The notes: generated by a model not told the origin, from the sequence alone. A DNA stretch of 64,000 nt from Pseudomonas sp. ZH-FAD (GCF_002803095.1 NZ_PGLR01000001.1:186001-250000); one strand, 5' to 3'. Shown: positions 53,469 to 63,130, counted from the stretch's first letter. A program made the numbers and translations.

Positions 53469-56351
53469 ATGACCGCCACGACTAGCGCCGTAGTTCAAGA
53501 GGTGACGCTGGACCCGCATCAGGCTGAACGTCAGTTCGCCACGGATATTGCCGTCGAGCGTACTCGCCTGTTGTTCCAGGGTTCGCGCCTGCCCACGCTG
53601 CTCATGCTGCTGGTCGGTCTGGCCTGCAGCCTGTTGCTGTGGAGTCAGCAGAGCGCACCGGTGCTCGCCGCCTGGCTGGGTTGGGTGGTACTGCTGGCGC
53701 TGTTGCGCCTGACCCAGGTGAATGCCTTCAACGAGGCGTTGCCGAGCCGCCAGGCCGAACCCTACTGGCGACGCATCTTCCTCTTCGGCGCCGGTGCATC
53801 CGGGTTGACCCTCGCCTTCGCCGTGATCGTGCTGGTGCCCGCCGATGTGCTCTACCAGCAGGCACTGGTCTACGGCCTGATCGCCGCAGCGATTCTCTCG
53901 GCCAGCGTGGCCTATGCCGTCAGCCTGTCAGCCTTCCTCACCTTCGCTTTGCCCTGCTTGCTGCCTTCAGCCGGCTTCCTGCTGCTTTCAGACAGCGGCC
54001 TGCAGCGTGGCTGGGGGTTGCTCAGCGTAATGCTGTTGCTCGCCCTGCTGGTGGTGGCCTGGCAGGTCAACCGTCTGGTGCAGCGCAGCTTGCTGCAGCG
54101 CTTTCATAACCTGGCGTTGATCAGCAACCTGGAGCACGCCAAGCAGCGTGCCGAGGGGCTCAATGAAGAACTGGCGCGTGAGGTGGAGCAGCGTCGCCGT
54201 GCCGAGCGCGAATTGCGCGGCGCCCATGGCGAGCTGGAAATGCGTGTGGCCGAACGTACCCTGGAGCTGGACGAAGCGACCCATGCCCTGGGCAAGAGCC
54301 AGGCGCGCCTGGCCCTGGCGCTGGAGGCCAGCGAGCTGGGGCTGTGGGACTGGGACCTGGAAAGCGACCAGGTGCACCACTCGCATCTGCGCGAGCTGTT
54401 CGGTCTGGAACCGGGCCAGGTGCAAGTGATGCTGCGTGACCTGACCCCGCGCCTGCACCCGGATGATCTGCCAGGCTTGCGCCGGGCGCTGGTCCAGCAC
54501 CTCAAGGGGCGCAGCGAGGATTATCAGATCGAGTACCGCGTGCGCCATGTCGATGGTCACTGGGTCTGGGTCGAGGACCGTGGTCGTGCGGTCGAGCGCG
54601 ATGCCGCCGGCCGTGTACGGCGCATGCTCGGCACGCGGCGCGATGTCAGCGCGCGGCGTCAGCAGGAGCAGCAACAGCGCCTGGCTGCGACGGTGTTCGA
54701 AGCGGCCAGCGAAGGCATCTTCATTCTCGATCCCGACTACCGCGTGCTGGCGGTCAACCGCGCCTTCAGCGCGGTGACCGGTTACAGCCGCGAGGAGGTG
54801 GTCGGGCGCACGGTGACCAGCCTGATCGGCAGCCGCGAGATGCGCCGGCAATACCAGATGATCCGCCAGGAGCTGGACAGCACCGGCACCTGGCAGGGCG
54901 AGCTGATCGAGACGCGCAAGAGCGGCGAGCTTTACCCGCAATGGCTGCAGCTCAACCTGGTGCGCGATGTAACGGGGCGGCCCAGTCATATCGTCGGTTT
55001 CTTCGCCGATCTCAGTGCGCGGCGCGAGGCCGAGGAGCGTCTGCGCTATCTGTCGCACTACGACGACCTCACCGGTCTGGCCAACCGCAGCCTGTTCAAG
55101 GAGCGTCTGCACGATGCCAGCCAGCGTGCGCGGCAGAGCGGGCGCAGCATCGCCCTGGTGCATATCGACCTGGACCGCTTCAAGCTGCTCAACGACAGCC
55201 TCGGCCATGAAGTGGCGGACCAGTTGCTGCGCCAGATGAGTCGTCGCCTGACCCAGGCCGTGCCGGAGGCCGACTGCATCGCACGGCTCTCGGGCGACGA
55301 GTTCGCCATCATCCTCGATGCCTACGGCAGCCTGTCCAGCCTGGCGCGGGTGGCCAGTCGGCTACTGGCCAAGTTGCGTGTGCCAATGACCGTTGGTGGG
55401 CACGAGCTGGTGATCAGCGCCTCGCTGGGCATCAGTCTGCTGCCGGACTACGCCCGCGAGATCAGCGCGCTGATCAGCCAGGCCAACATGGCCGTGCAAC
55501 ATGCCAAGCATCTGGGCGGCAACACCTTCCAGTTCTTCACCGACAACCTGCAGGCCTGCACCCTGGAGCGTCTGCAACTGGAGAACCAGCTGCGCAAGGC
55601 CATCGACGAAGGCCAACTGGAGGTGTTCTACCAGCCCAAGCTGAGCCTTGCCGACGACCAGCTCAACGCTGCCGAGGCGCTGGTGCGCTGGCGCCATCCG
55701 CAGCAGGGCATGGTGGCACCTGGCGAGTTCATCGGCCTGGCCGAAGAGACCGGGCTGATCGCGCCGATTGGCGAGTTCGTGCTGCGTCAGGCCTGCCGCC
55801 AGGCGCGTCAGTGGCAGCAGGAGGGTCTGGCGCAGATACGGGTGTCGGTGAACATCTCGGTGTATCAGTTGCGCCAGGGCAATCTCACCAGCCTGGTCCG
55901 TCAGGTGCTCGAAGAAACCGGCCTGGCGCCGCAGTACCTGGAGTTGGAACTGACCGAAAGCCAGTTGCTGGACAACGTCGACAGCGTCATCGTCACCTTC
56001 CGCCAGTTGCGGGAACTGGGGGTCAAACTGGCCATCGACGACTTTGGCACCGGCTATTCCTCGCTCAGCTACCTCAAGCGCTTCCCGGTGCATTACGTGA
56101 AGATCGACCAGACCTTCATCCGTGATCTCTCGCCCGGTGGCGAGGACGCGGCGATCACTCGCGCGATCATCGCCATGGCCCACAGCCTGGAGCTGAAAGT
56201 GGTGGCCGAGGGTGTGGAAACCCAGGCGCAGATGGATTTCCTCAAGAGCCAGGACTGCGACGAGATCCAGGGCTACCTGATCAGCCGCCCGGTGGAGGCC
56301 AGTGCCTTCGCCGAGCTGCTGCGCGCGCAGATCGACAATCCGCTCGATTGA
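53469..56351 (+). CDS. PAS-GGDEF-EAL cyclic-di-GMP protein
   Basis: This 960-residue membrane protein has an N-terminal module of about six TM helices (about 35-200), a coiled coil (about 205-280), and two PAS domains (about 280-400 and 405-525). A diguanylate cyclase domain follows with SGDEF (608-612) in place of GGDEF and no RxxD inhibitory site. A phosphodiesterase domain has EAL intact (736-738), and DDFGTGYSSLSYLKRFPVHYVKID present. The phosphodiesterase is likely active; the cyclase may be active since SGDEF is tolerated in some enzymes. It is divergent from uvrD, the arrangement I recall at P. aeruginosa PA5442/PA5443. Confidence 0.93.
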   Translation: MTATTSAVVQEVTLDPHQAERQFATDIAVERTRLLFQGSRLPTLLMLLVGLACSLLLWSQQSAPVLAAWLGWVVLLALLRLTQVNAFNEALPSRQAEPYWRRIFLFGAGASGLTLAFAVIVLVPADVLYQQALVYGLIAAAILSASVAYAVSLSAFLTFALPCLLPSAGFLLLSDSGLQRGWGLLSVMLLLALLVVAWQVNRLVQRSLLQRFHNLALISNLEHAKQRAEGLNEELAREVEQRRRAERELRGAHGELEMRVAERTLELDEATHALGKSQARLALALEASELGLWDWDLESDQVHHSHLRELFGLEPGQVQVMLRDLTPRLHPDDLPGLRRALVQHLKGRSEDYQIEYRVRHVDGHWVWVEDRGRAVERDAAGRVRRMLGTRRDVSARRQQEQQQRLAATVFEAASEGIFILDPDYRVLAVNRAFSAVTGYSREEVVGRTVTSLIGSREMRRQYQMIRQELDSTGTWQGELIETRKSGELYPQWLQLNLVRDVTGRPSHIVGFFADLSARREAEERLRYLSHYDDLTGLANRSLFKERLHDASQRARQSGRSIALVHIDLDRFKLLNDSLGHEVADQLLRQMSRRLTQAVPEADCIARLSGDEFAIILDAYGSLSSLARVASRLLAKLRVPMTVGGHELVISASLGISLLPDYAREISALISQANMAVQHAKHLGGNTFQFFTDNLQACTLERLQLENQLRKAIDEGQLEVFYQPKLSLADDQLNAAEALVRWRHPQQGMVAPGEFIGLAEETGLIAPIGEFVLRQACRQARQWQQEGLAQIRVSVNISVYQLRQGNLTSLVRQVLEETGLAPQYLELELTESQLLDNVDSVIVTFRQLRELGVKLAIDDFGTGYSSLSYLKRFPVHYVKIDQTFIRDLSPGGEDAAITRAIIAMAHSLELKVVAEGVETQAQMDFLKSQDCDEIQGYLISRPVEASAFAELLRAQIDNPLD

Positions 56352-56385
56352 GCAGCGTTTGCTCGCTACTCGGGTAGCGATGCGT

Positions 56386-56811
56386 TCACTTGGCGAACAA
56401 CTGGCTTATGTCCTTGAACGCCTTGAACTCCAGGGCGTTGCCGCAAGGATCGAGGAGGAACATGGTGGCCTGCTCGCCGACCTGCCCCTTGAAGCGTACG
56501 TAGGGCTCGATGACGAATTTCGTCTCGCGGCTGCGCAGGCGCTCGGCCAGCGCTTCCCAGTCTGCCCAGCCGAGCACCACGCCGAAATGCGGCACCGGCA
56601 CATCATGACCGTCCACCGGGTTGCTCACGGCCGCTTCCTGGTAGGCCATCTTCGGCGCCTCGTGAATCACCAACTGGTGACCGAAGAAATCGAAGTCGAC
56701 CCAATGCTCGCTGCTACGACCCTCGGCGCAGCCGAACACCTCACCGTAGAAATGCCGCGCGGCAGCCAGGTCGTACACGGGAATCGCCAGGTGAAAGGGA
56801 GCAAGGGCCAT
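56386..56811 (-). CDS. VOC-superfamily (glyoxalase-like) protein
   Basis: This 141-residue two-module VOC protein has [46 protein letters not shown] and [18 protein letters not shown], then [16 protein letters not shown]. The metal-ligand pattern His...Glu is visible. The ATG at 56811 begins the family N-terminus. It is divergent from a LysR gene at 56955. Substrate unknown. Confidence 0.9.
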   Translation of the reverse strand: MALAPFHLAIPVYDLAAARHFYGEVFGCAEGRSSEHWVDFDFFGHQLVIHEAPKMAYQEAAVSNPVDGHDVPVPHFGVVLGWADWEALAERLRSRETKFVIEPYVRFKGQVGEQATMFLLDPCGNALEFKAFKDISQLFAK

Positions 56812-56954
56812 CACGCAATACCTCTGATTGTTGTGAGTAGGGCGGGTGCAACCCGCCATCGATCTTCATCGCACCAGCCTACCAACAGCAAAATTGTTCT
56901 AAAGCGAATATTATTTCTAACAAGCTCAAATAATTTTGATCATTCGAGACGCCG

Positions 56955-57815
56955 ATGCTGCGTGAACTGAAAACCTTCATCACCGTCGCTCGCCTGGGCA
57001 CCTTCGCTGCCGCTGGCCAGCAGGTGGGGCTGACCCAGTCGGCAGTCAGCGCGCAGATGCGTGTGCTGGAGCAGCACCTCGGCGTACGCTTGTTCGACCG
57101 CAGTGGCCGCGCCGCCATGCTCAATGCCGCCGGCCGCCACGCCCTGCCGCTGGCCGAACAGATGCTCGCGCTGTACGCGCAGATGGCGTTGCCGCCGGCC
57201 GCCGATCAGTGGCAGGGCGAGCTGCGCGTCGGCGCCATCGCCACCTTGCAGACCGGCCTGCTGGCCGAGGCGTTGCCGCGCTTTCGGCAACTGGCACCGC
57301 GGGTCGAACTGAAGCTGGTGCCGGGCGTGTCCTTGCAGCTGTTCAGCCAGCTGGATGCGAGTGAGCTGGATCTGGCGTTGTTGATCAAACCGCCGTTTGC
57401 CTTGCCCAAGGAGCTGCTGGAAGTACCGCTGGCGCGCGAGCCCTTCGTGCTGATCGCCCCGCTGGACGTGGATGGAGACGACCCATTGCGCCTGCTCGCT
57501 GAGCAGCCTTTCGTGCGCTACGACCGCGCTTCGTTCGGCGGGCGCCAGGTGACGCGCTTCCTGCGTGAGCAGCGCCTGAATGTACGCGAGGCGCTGGAGC
57601 TGGACGAGCTGGAAGCCATCGTGCGGCTGGTGGAAAACGGTATGGGCGTGGCCCTGGTACCGCGTGCGGGCCTGTGGCTGCAACGGCCGACGCGCCTGCG
57701 GGTGATCGAGCTGGGCGAGCTGACCTTCCATCGCGAGCTGGTCGCCCTGGTGCGTCGTGCGCAGCGACAGCCGGCACTGGATTGCTTGTTGAGCTGTCTT
57801 GAGTCGAGAAATTGA
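56955..57815 (+). CDS. LysR-family transcriptional regulator
   Basis: This 286-residue protein has an HTH at MLRELKTFITVARLGTFAAAGQQVGLTQSAVSAQMRVLEQHLG and an effector domain (about 88-280). It is divergent from the VOC gene with 143 bases between, including an AT-rich stretch (56885-56945) that may hold both promoters. It probably regulates the VOC gene. Its last codons overlap the Fur-like box of the heme locus downstream. Confidence 0.9.
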   Translation: MLRELKTFITVARLGTFAAAGQQVGLTQSAVSAQMRVLEQHLGVRLFDRSGRAAMLNAAGRHALPLAEQMLALYAQMALPPAADQWQGELRVGAIATLQTGLLAEALPRFRQLAPRVELKLVPGVSLQLFSQLDASELDLALLIKPPFALPKELLEVPLAREPFVLIAPLDVDGDDPLRLLAEQPFVRYDRASFGGRQVTRFLREQRLNVREALELDELEAIVRLVENGMGVALVPRAGLWLQRPTRLRVIELGELTFHRELVALVRRAQRQPALDCLLSCLESRN

Positions 57816-57832
57816 AAATGGTTCTCAATAAA
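57814..57832. promoter_or_regulatory. Fur-like box before hasI
   Basis: GAAAATGGTTCTCAATAAA (or its complement) agrees with the 19-base Fur consensus at about 13 positions. It lies 21-45 bases before the sigma-factor start, as usual for iron-starvation ECF sigma genes. Confidence 0.6.
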
Positions 57833-57852
57833 AATAAGATGCCACCTTCCTC

Positions 57853-58389
57853 TTGCCCAAGACCAGGGATGCACGCTTGTCGGACTTGGATCTCAAAGGC
57901 CTGTTCCAGAAGCACGCCAAGGCCCTGCACAGCTTCCTGCTGCGCAAGAGCCGCGACCCGCAACTGGCCGCCGACCTCACCCAGGAAAGCTTCCTGCGCC
58001 TCGCCGAGCAGCGTGGCGGCGAGCGCATCGACAATTCACCAGCCTACCTTTTTCGCACGGCCAGCAATCTGCTGATCGACCATCAGCGCCAGCAGATCCG
58101 GCGCAAGACCGATCTTGTCGGTGAGGATGTGCTGTTCGAGGTCGAGGCTGGTGGCAGTTCGCTGGATGAAATCACCGCTGCCCGCCAGAGCGTCGAGCGC
58201 CTGCAGCACGCCATCGCCGAACTGCCGCCACGCACTCAGGAAATCTTCCGCCTCAATCGCATCGAAGGCCTGACCCACGCCCAGGTGGCGCGTGAACTGG
58301 GCATCTCCGACAGTTCTGTACAGAAGCACTTGGCTCGCGCCCTGGCGCATGTGATGGAGCGCCTGGTCGAGGCGGACGAACAGGCATGA
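57853..58389 (+). CDS. hasI: ECF sigma factor of the heme system
   Basis: This sigma factor of up to 178 residues belongs to the iron-starvation (FecI) class. Region 2 is LFQKHAKALHSFLLRKSRDPQLAADLTQESFLRLAEQ, with AYLFRTASNLLIDHQRQQIRR. Region 4 is LPPRTQEIFRLNRIEGLTHAQVARELGISDSSVQKHLARALAHVMERL. The TTG at 57853 has no clear ribosome site. A TTG at 57877 has AGGGA seven bases upstream and would give 170 residues starting SDLDLKGLF; I cannot choose firmly. It is followed by its FecR-like anti-sigma gene and the HasR-type receptor, so it should drive hasR upon heme-hemophore signalling. Confidence 0.88.
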   Translation: MPKTRDARLSDLDLKGLFQKHAKALHSFLLRKSRDPQLAADLTQESFLRLAEQRGGERIDNSPAYLFRTASNLLIDHQRQQIRRKTDLVGEDVLFEVEAGGSSLDEITAARQSVERLQHAIAELPPRTQEIFRLNRIEGLTHAQVARELGISDSSVQKHLARALAHVMERLVEADEQA

Positions 58390-58481
58390 TGGGGCATTAC
58401 GGTAAAATCCGTTGCCGCGCGTCATTACTTGAGACGGGCGTGAGCCGCCTGGCCTGCAACGACCTATAACGAGAACCAAGA

Positions 58482-59456
58482 GTGAGCCTGATTAGCCAAG
58501 AACCGCAGCAGCGGAGCATCCGCGAGGCGGCAGCCGAGTGGGCGGTATTGCTCGCCGATGACGCAATCGATGATGGCCAGCAACAGGCGCTGCAGCGGTG
58601 GCTGCAAGCGGATGCCAGGCATGCCGAGGCGTTGGTGTTCGCCCAGCGTACCTGGGCGGCGCTGGGTAGTTTGCCGGCGGATAAACCGTCGCGCCGTCGA
58701 GCGCTGCCCGTTACTCCTGATCTGGTCCACCATCCTCGTCGGCATGCCCGTTTGCGTCGCTGGGGGGCCGCTGCTTGCCTGGCGCTGCTGCTCGGCGGCC
58801 TTGGCCTGAACCAGAGTGAACGCCTGCTGCTGCCGTTGTTGGCCGACCATCGTACCGCCAGTGGTGAAGTGCGCAGCCTGACCCTGGCCGATGGCAGTGA
58901 AGTGACGCTCGATAGCGCCAGCGCCATTCGCCTGGACTATTCGACGGGTCAGCGGCGGATCGAGCTGCTTGCCGGCGCGGCGATCTTCCAGGTTGCGCCG
59001 CAGGCTGACCGGCCCTTCGTCGTCGAGGCATCCGGCGGCAGTACCCAGGCGTTGGGCACGCGCTTCTTGGTTCAACGTGAAGCCGGCGCAGGGGCCTTGG
59101 TCGGGGTGCTCGAACATGCCGTGCAGGTAACGGCGGCGGACCAGCAGCGCCGCCTGCAGGAAGGCGACAGCCTGCGCTATGACGCTGCCGGCCTGCATGA
59201 CGCAGTGCTCGATCTGCAGCGCGCCACCAGTTGGCAGCGTGGGCTGCTGGTGTTCGACCGCCAGCCGCTGGGCCAGGTGATCGAGCAGCTCAACCGTTAC
59301 CGACCGGGCTACATCCTGATAGGTAGCGACGCGATTGCACAGCGCGAGGTCAGTGGCGTGTTTCGCCTCGACGCGCTGGACGATGCCCTGGCCACGCTGA
59401 CCCGCGAGATGCAGCTGCAGCACCGCGAATTGATGGGCGTCAGCCTGATCTACTGA
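58482..59456 (+). CDS. hasS: FecR-type anti-sigma factor
   Basis: This 324-residue single-pass protein has an N-terminal cytoplasmic DUF4880 part (REAAAEWAVLLADDAIDDGQQQALQRWLQADARHAEALVFAQRTWAAL) and a TM helix at about residues 94-112 (WGAAACLALLLGGLGL). The periplasmic FecR domain has TASGEVRSLTLADGSEVTLDSASAIRLDY and LGTRFLVQ, with a C-terminal secretin/STN-like end. It starts at a GTG after AACCAAGA. It sits between sigma factor and receptor, the usual signalling order, and should hold HasI until HasR signals. Confidence 0.9.
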   Translation: MSLISQEPQQRSIREAAAEWAVLLADDAIDDGQQQALQRWLQADARHAEALVFAQRTWAALGSLPADKPSRRRALPVTPDLVHHPRRHARLRRWGAAACLALLLGGLGLNQSERLLLPLLADHRTASGEVRSLTLADGSEVTLDSASAIRLDYSTGQRRIELLAGAAIFQVAPQADRPFVVEASGGSTQALGTRFLVQREAGAGALVGVLEHAVQVTAADQQRRLQEGDSLRYDAAGLHDAVLDLQRATSWQRGLLVFDRQPLGQVIEQLNRYRPGYILIGSDAIAQREVSGVFRLDALDDALATLTREMQLQHRELMGVSLIY

Positions 59457-59526
59457 GCCTTTTCGCGATCTGCGAAAAAAGTTTCCCATCGAATTACTGA
59501 CTTTCTGTTGGTCAGGCGTCTTTGTT

Positions 59527-59545
59527 GTTAGTGATTTTCATTACC
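59527..59545. promoter_or_regulatory. Strong Fur box before hasR
   Basis: The complement, GGTAATGAAAATCACTAAC, matches the Fur consensus GATAATGATAATCATTATC at 15 of 19 positions. It ends 25 bases before the hasR start codon, which suggests a promoter or a second layer of control within the operon. Confidence 0.75.
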
Positions 59546-59569
59546 AACAAAAACAGTCTGGAGTCAGTT

Positions 59570-62275
59570 GTGAGTCATCGTCGTCCCGTAGTACCACCCA
59601 CTCTTCGTCGCTACGGCCCTGCGCCACTGCTTGGCGGTGTCGCGCTGGGCGTGGCCATGGCCCTCAGCAGCGTCGTTGCTGCTGAGCCGTCAGGCGAAAC
59701 GGCGCTCGCCCAGCGTCAGGTGGTGGCGTTCGATATCCCCGCCCAGCCTCTGGATCGCGCTGCTCTGGCCTTCGCCGAGCAGGCTGGCGTGCAGGTGTTC
59801 TTCGACAGCGCGCGGCTACAGGGTTTTGCCAGCACCGCGCTGAAAGGCCGCTACTCCCTCGACGAGGGCCTTCGCCGTTTGCTCGGCACGGCGCCGGTGG
59901 ACTACCGCTTCGACGACGCGCAGCAAGTCACCCTGACCCGTCGCGCTCGTGCCGATGAGCAGACGCTGCAACTGCAGTCCACCACCGTGCAGGGCCAACG
60001 GCTCAGCGAACGCCAGGAGACTTACCTGCAACCGCGCTCTGTGGCGGTGATCGATCGCGAGCAGATCGACCGCAACCCGCCGCGCCATGCCGCGGACATG
60101 CTGGAAGAGACCGCCGGGGTGTATACCGCAGTGAGCCAGCAGGATCCGGGGCTGTCGGTGAATATCCGCGGCATTCAGGACTATGGCCGGGTCAACATGT
60201 CGGTGGATGGCATGCGCCAGAACTACCAGCAGAGCGGCCACCAGCAACGCAATGGCTCAATGTATGTCGATCCCGAGCTGCTTGGTGGGGTGACCATCGA
60301 AAAGGGCGCGACCTCTGGTATGGGGGGCGCCGGGGTGATTGGTGGTGTCGCTGACTTCCGTACCCTGGACGCGCGCGACTTCATCCATGAAGGCAAGGAA
60401 TTTGGCGGTCGGGTTCGTGCCACCAGCGGTCTTGGTGGCTATGCCAACGGTACCGATTTCATCGGCAGTGGCGTCTTCGCCCTGGGCAACGAGATTGGCG
60501 ACATCCTGCTGGCGGCCAGCGAACGGCATCTCGGCGATTTCGATCCCGGCACTCATGGCAGCATCGGCGAATTGCGGACGGGCTCGCGGGGTAACCCGGG
60601 GGTTGAGGATCGGATCAAGAATTCGCCGGTCGCCTATTCCGGTTTCACCATGCGCTCCCGACTGGCCAAGCTGGGGCTGAATCTACCGCACGACCAGCGG
60701 ATGCAGTTCAGCTACCTGCGTACCCAGGTGTCCTATGACGACGCCAACATAATGGATGTCAACAACGACGAACTCTGGGAAAAACTGGGCAGCAGCAATG
60801 TCGTTTCACAGAATTTTGCGCTGGACTACGGCTATGCTCCGGACAACCCGCTGATCGACTTCAAGATCAAGCTCTACCACGTCGATACCCGCAACGATCA
60901 GAGCACGCTGACTCGTGGCACCTCCCAGGGCTACTCCACCACCTACCAGACCGATACCTATGGCCTGCAGGTGCAGAACACCTCGACATTCGCCCTGAGC
61001 CAGGCCTCCATCCTTCAGAGCGACTATGGCCTGGAGTTCTTCCATGACAAGGTCAGGCCCGAGTCGGATCAGACGGTCACCTCGAGTTCGGCGGTGGACT
61101 ATCCCTTTGCCGAAGGCATGACACCGGAAGGCACGCGTGCCATGGGCAGCCTCTTTGCGCGTCTGAACTATGACTACGACGGCTGGCTCAACCTGAACGC
61201 TGGCCTGCGCTACGACCGTTACCGCCTGCGTGGTGACACGGGGATGAACACCCGTTCTTTCTGTACGGCGGAAGGAACGTGCTCCAACGCGCAAATAAAC
61301 GTTCCGGTGCTCTACGACGTGGATCGCGAGGAAGGCCGTTTCTCGCCGACCTTCGGCCTGGCGATCAAGCCGGGTGTGGACTGGCTGCAACTGTTTGCCA
61401 GCTACGGTAAGGGCTGGCGGCCGCCGGCGGTCACCGAGACGCTGATCACCGGCCGTCCCCACGGCAGCGGTTCGGAAACCATGTACCCCAATCCCTTCCT
61501 TGAACCGGAGCGCTCCAGTACCTGGGAAGTAGGTTTCAATATCTTCAGGGAAAACCTGTTTACCGCAGAGGATCGTCTGGGCATCAAGGTCGCCTATTTC
61601 GATACCAGGATCGAAGACTTCATGTTCATGGGATACGGGCTACGGCGTCCTGGCTATGACCCGATCGCAAATATTGGCACGACGGCCTACGTCAACAATC
61701 TGGAGACCACGCGCTTCCGTGGCGTGGAATATAGCCTCGACTACGACGCAGGCAGCTACTACGCCAACCTCAGCTACACCCACATGATCGGCGCCAACGA
61801 TTACTGCAAGTACGAGACTTGGCTGGGGGGATCGGAGGCGCCCGTATACGGTTCTGGCACCGGTAACCGACGTCCTATCATCGGCATGGAACCGAACGAG
61901 CTGAACAATCAGCTCGTCAGCTGCGGCGGCATGATGGGTACCGCCGAGCATATGCCCATGGATCGCGGCAGCCTGACCCTGGGCACCCGCCTGCTGGATC
62001 GCAAGCTGGATGTCGGCATGCGCGTCCGCTACAGCGAAGGTTTTTCCCTGACCGTCGAAGAGGCTGCAGGTGAGGACATGACGTATCCCGCCGACTGGAA
62101 GCCCTACACCGTTTACGACCTGTTCGGCAGCTACAAGGCCACCGATGCAGTCACCCTGCGCCTGGCGGTGGAGAACGTCACCGACAAGGCCTATCTGGTG
62201 CCGCTCGGTGACGTACTGGCCTTCACCCTGGGGCGTGGCCGCACCGTACAGGGCACCCTGGAATACACCTTCTGA
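59570..62275 (+). CDS. hasR: HasR-type heme/hemophore TonB receptor
   Basis: This 901-residue receptor starts at a GTG with GGAG upstream. After the signal peptide, residues about 45-120 form the STN signalling domain (VVAFDIPAQPLDRAALAFAEQAGVQVFFDS, GRYSLDEGLRRLLGTAPVDYRF) that talks to HasS. The plug has DMLEETAGVYTAVSQQDPGLSVNIRGIQDYGRVNMSVDGMRQNYQQ. The heme-receptor motif is GWRPPAVTETLITGRPHGSGSETMYPNPFLEPERS, FRAP-like plus NPNL-like with a His between. It ends GTLEYTF. The hemophore gene follows, completing the HasR-HasA pair. Confidence 0.94.
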   Translation: MSHRRPVVPPTLRRYGPAPLLGGVALGVAMALSSVVAAEPSGETALAQRQVVAFDIPAQPLDRAALAFAEQAGVQVFFDSARLQGFASTALKGRYSLDEGLRRLLGTAPVDYRFDDAQQVTLTRRARADEQTLQLQSTTVQGQRLSERQETYLQPRSVAVIDREQIDRNPPRHAADMLEETAGVYTAVSQQDPGLSVNIRGIQDYGRVNMSVDGMRQNYQQSGHQQRNGSMYVDPELLGGVTIEKGATSGMGGAGVIGGVADFRTLDARDFIHEGKEFGGRVRATSGLGGYANGTDFIGSGVFALGNEIGDILLAASERHLGDFDPGTHGSIGELRTGSRGNPGVEDRIKNSPVAYSGFTMRSRLAKLGLNLPHDQRMQFSYLRTQVSYDDANIMDVNNDELWEKLGSSNVVSQNFALDYGYAPDNPLIDFKIKLYHVDTRNDQSTLTRGTSQGYSTTYQTDTYGLQVQNTSTFALSQASILQSDYGLEFFHDKVRPESDQTVTSSSAVDYPFAEGMTPEGTRAMGSLFARLNYDYDGWLNLNAGLRYDRYRLRGDTGMNTRSFCTAEGTCSNAQINVPVLYDVDREEGRFSPTFGLAIKPGVDWLQLFASYGKGWRPPAVTETLITGRPHGSGSETMYPNPFLEPERSSTWEVGFNIFRENLFTAEDRLGIKVAYFDTRIEDFMFMGYGLRRPGYDPIANIGTTAYVNNLETTRFRGVEYSLDYDAGSYYANLSYTHMIGANDYCKYETWLGGSEAPVYGSGTGNRRPIIGMEPNELNNQLVSCGGMMGTAEHMPMDRGSLTLGTRLLDRKLDVGMRVRYSEGFSLTVEEAAGEDMTYPADWKPYTVYDLFGSYKATDAVTLRLAVENVTDKAYLVPLGDVLAFTLGRGRTVQGTLEYTF

Positions 62276-62287
62276 GCAGGACGACCC

Positions 62288-62330
62288 TTTTGCCCTCGCT
62301 GGGCAAAACCGCAGCCTGGACGGGCTGCGG
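62288..62330 (+). promoter_or_regulatory. Tandem hairpins between hasR and hasA
   Basis: TTTTGCCC-TCGCT-GGGCAAAA (62288-62308) is directly followed by CCGCAGCC-TGGACG-GGCTGCGG (62309-62330). They could stabilise a processed hasA message or attenuate readthrough from hasR. Confidence 0.6.
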
Positions 62331-62362
62331 CAATCATGTGAAACCTTCGTTGGAGAAATAAC

Positions 62363-62965
62363 ATGAGTCTTTCCATTACCTACAGCACCACCTACAGCGG
62401 CTGGACCATCAGCGACTATCTGGCCGACTGGACCGGCTATTTCGGTGATGCCAACCACCGTGAAGGCGAGGTCGAGGATGGCGTCAACACGGGTGGTTTC
62501 TATCCGGGCAGCCTCAGCGGTACTCAGTACGCCTTGACTAGCCCGAACAGCGACGCTGGCTTCATCGCCGAAGGCGACCTGAACTATACGTTGTTCGCGA
62601 ATCCGGCCCATACGCTCTATGGCGAGTTGGATAGCGTTTCCCTGGGCACTGATCTTGTTTCGACGGGCTCCGGTTTCGAGTTCGCGTCGGGCGGCTGGGA
62701 AGTCACCTTCAGTGGCCTCGATCTCTACAGTGCCCAGAGCGAGGGCCATGCAGGCACCGTGCACCAACTGGTGTACGGCCTGATGTCCGGAGACGCCAGC
62801 GTTCTGGAGGCGACACTCAACGACCTGCTGGGCGACTACGGCGTTTCCACCGACGACACCTTCGACGCAGTCGCCGCCGCCCTGGCTGCCGGCCCGCTGA
62901 GCACTGGTTCGGCCGAGCTGATCGGTGTGCCGGAGCTGGTCGACGACCTGGCCCTGGCGGCCTGA
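62363..62965 (+). CDS. hasA: Secreted hemophore HasA
   Basis: This 200-residue extracellular protein takes heme from host or environmental hemoproteins and passes it to HasR. It has no N-terminal signal peptide; the C-terminal part (about 180-200) is the type I secretion signal. The heme ligands of P. aeruginosa HasA are both present at the same numbers, H32 (in DANHREG) and Y75 (in GDLNYTLF), with the supporting H83 (in NPAHTLYG). GGAG lies seven bases before the ATG. The exporter gene hasD follows. Confidence 0.95.
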   Translation: MSLSITYSTTYSGWTISDYLADWTGYFGDANHREGEVEDGVNTGGFYPGSLSGTQYALTSPNSDAGFIAEGDLNYTLFANPAHTLYGELDSVSLGTDLVSTGSGFEFASGGWEVTFSGLDLYSAQSEGHAGTVHQLVYGLMSGDASVLEATLNDLLGDYGVSTDDTFDAVAAALAAGPLSTGSAELIGVPELVDDLALAA

Positions 62966-62983
62966 TCTTCGGGCAATAAAAAA

Positions 62984-63013
62984 GGCGGCGGGGAGATCGC
63001 TCTCCCGGCCGCC
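62984..63013 (+). terminator. Hairpin between hasA and hasD
   Basis: GGCGGCGGGGAGA-TCGC-TCTCCCGGCCGCC is a long stem with one G-G mismatch. On the plus strand no U-run follows; the A-run precedes it. As in other has operons it likely keeps hasA message above hasD message. Confidence 0.65.
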
Positions 63014-63130
63014 GGCAACGACCGCCGTGGTGCTGGCCTGAACAACTCGCGCCACGGTGGTCGCACGAATTCTCGACAAGTGCCGCCCGCTGCGTCAATC
63101 GCCGCAGGCGGCGCTTCTGGGGCGCACAGC

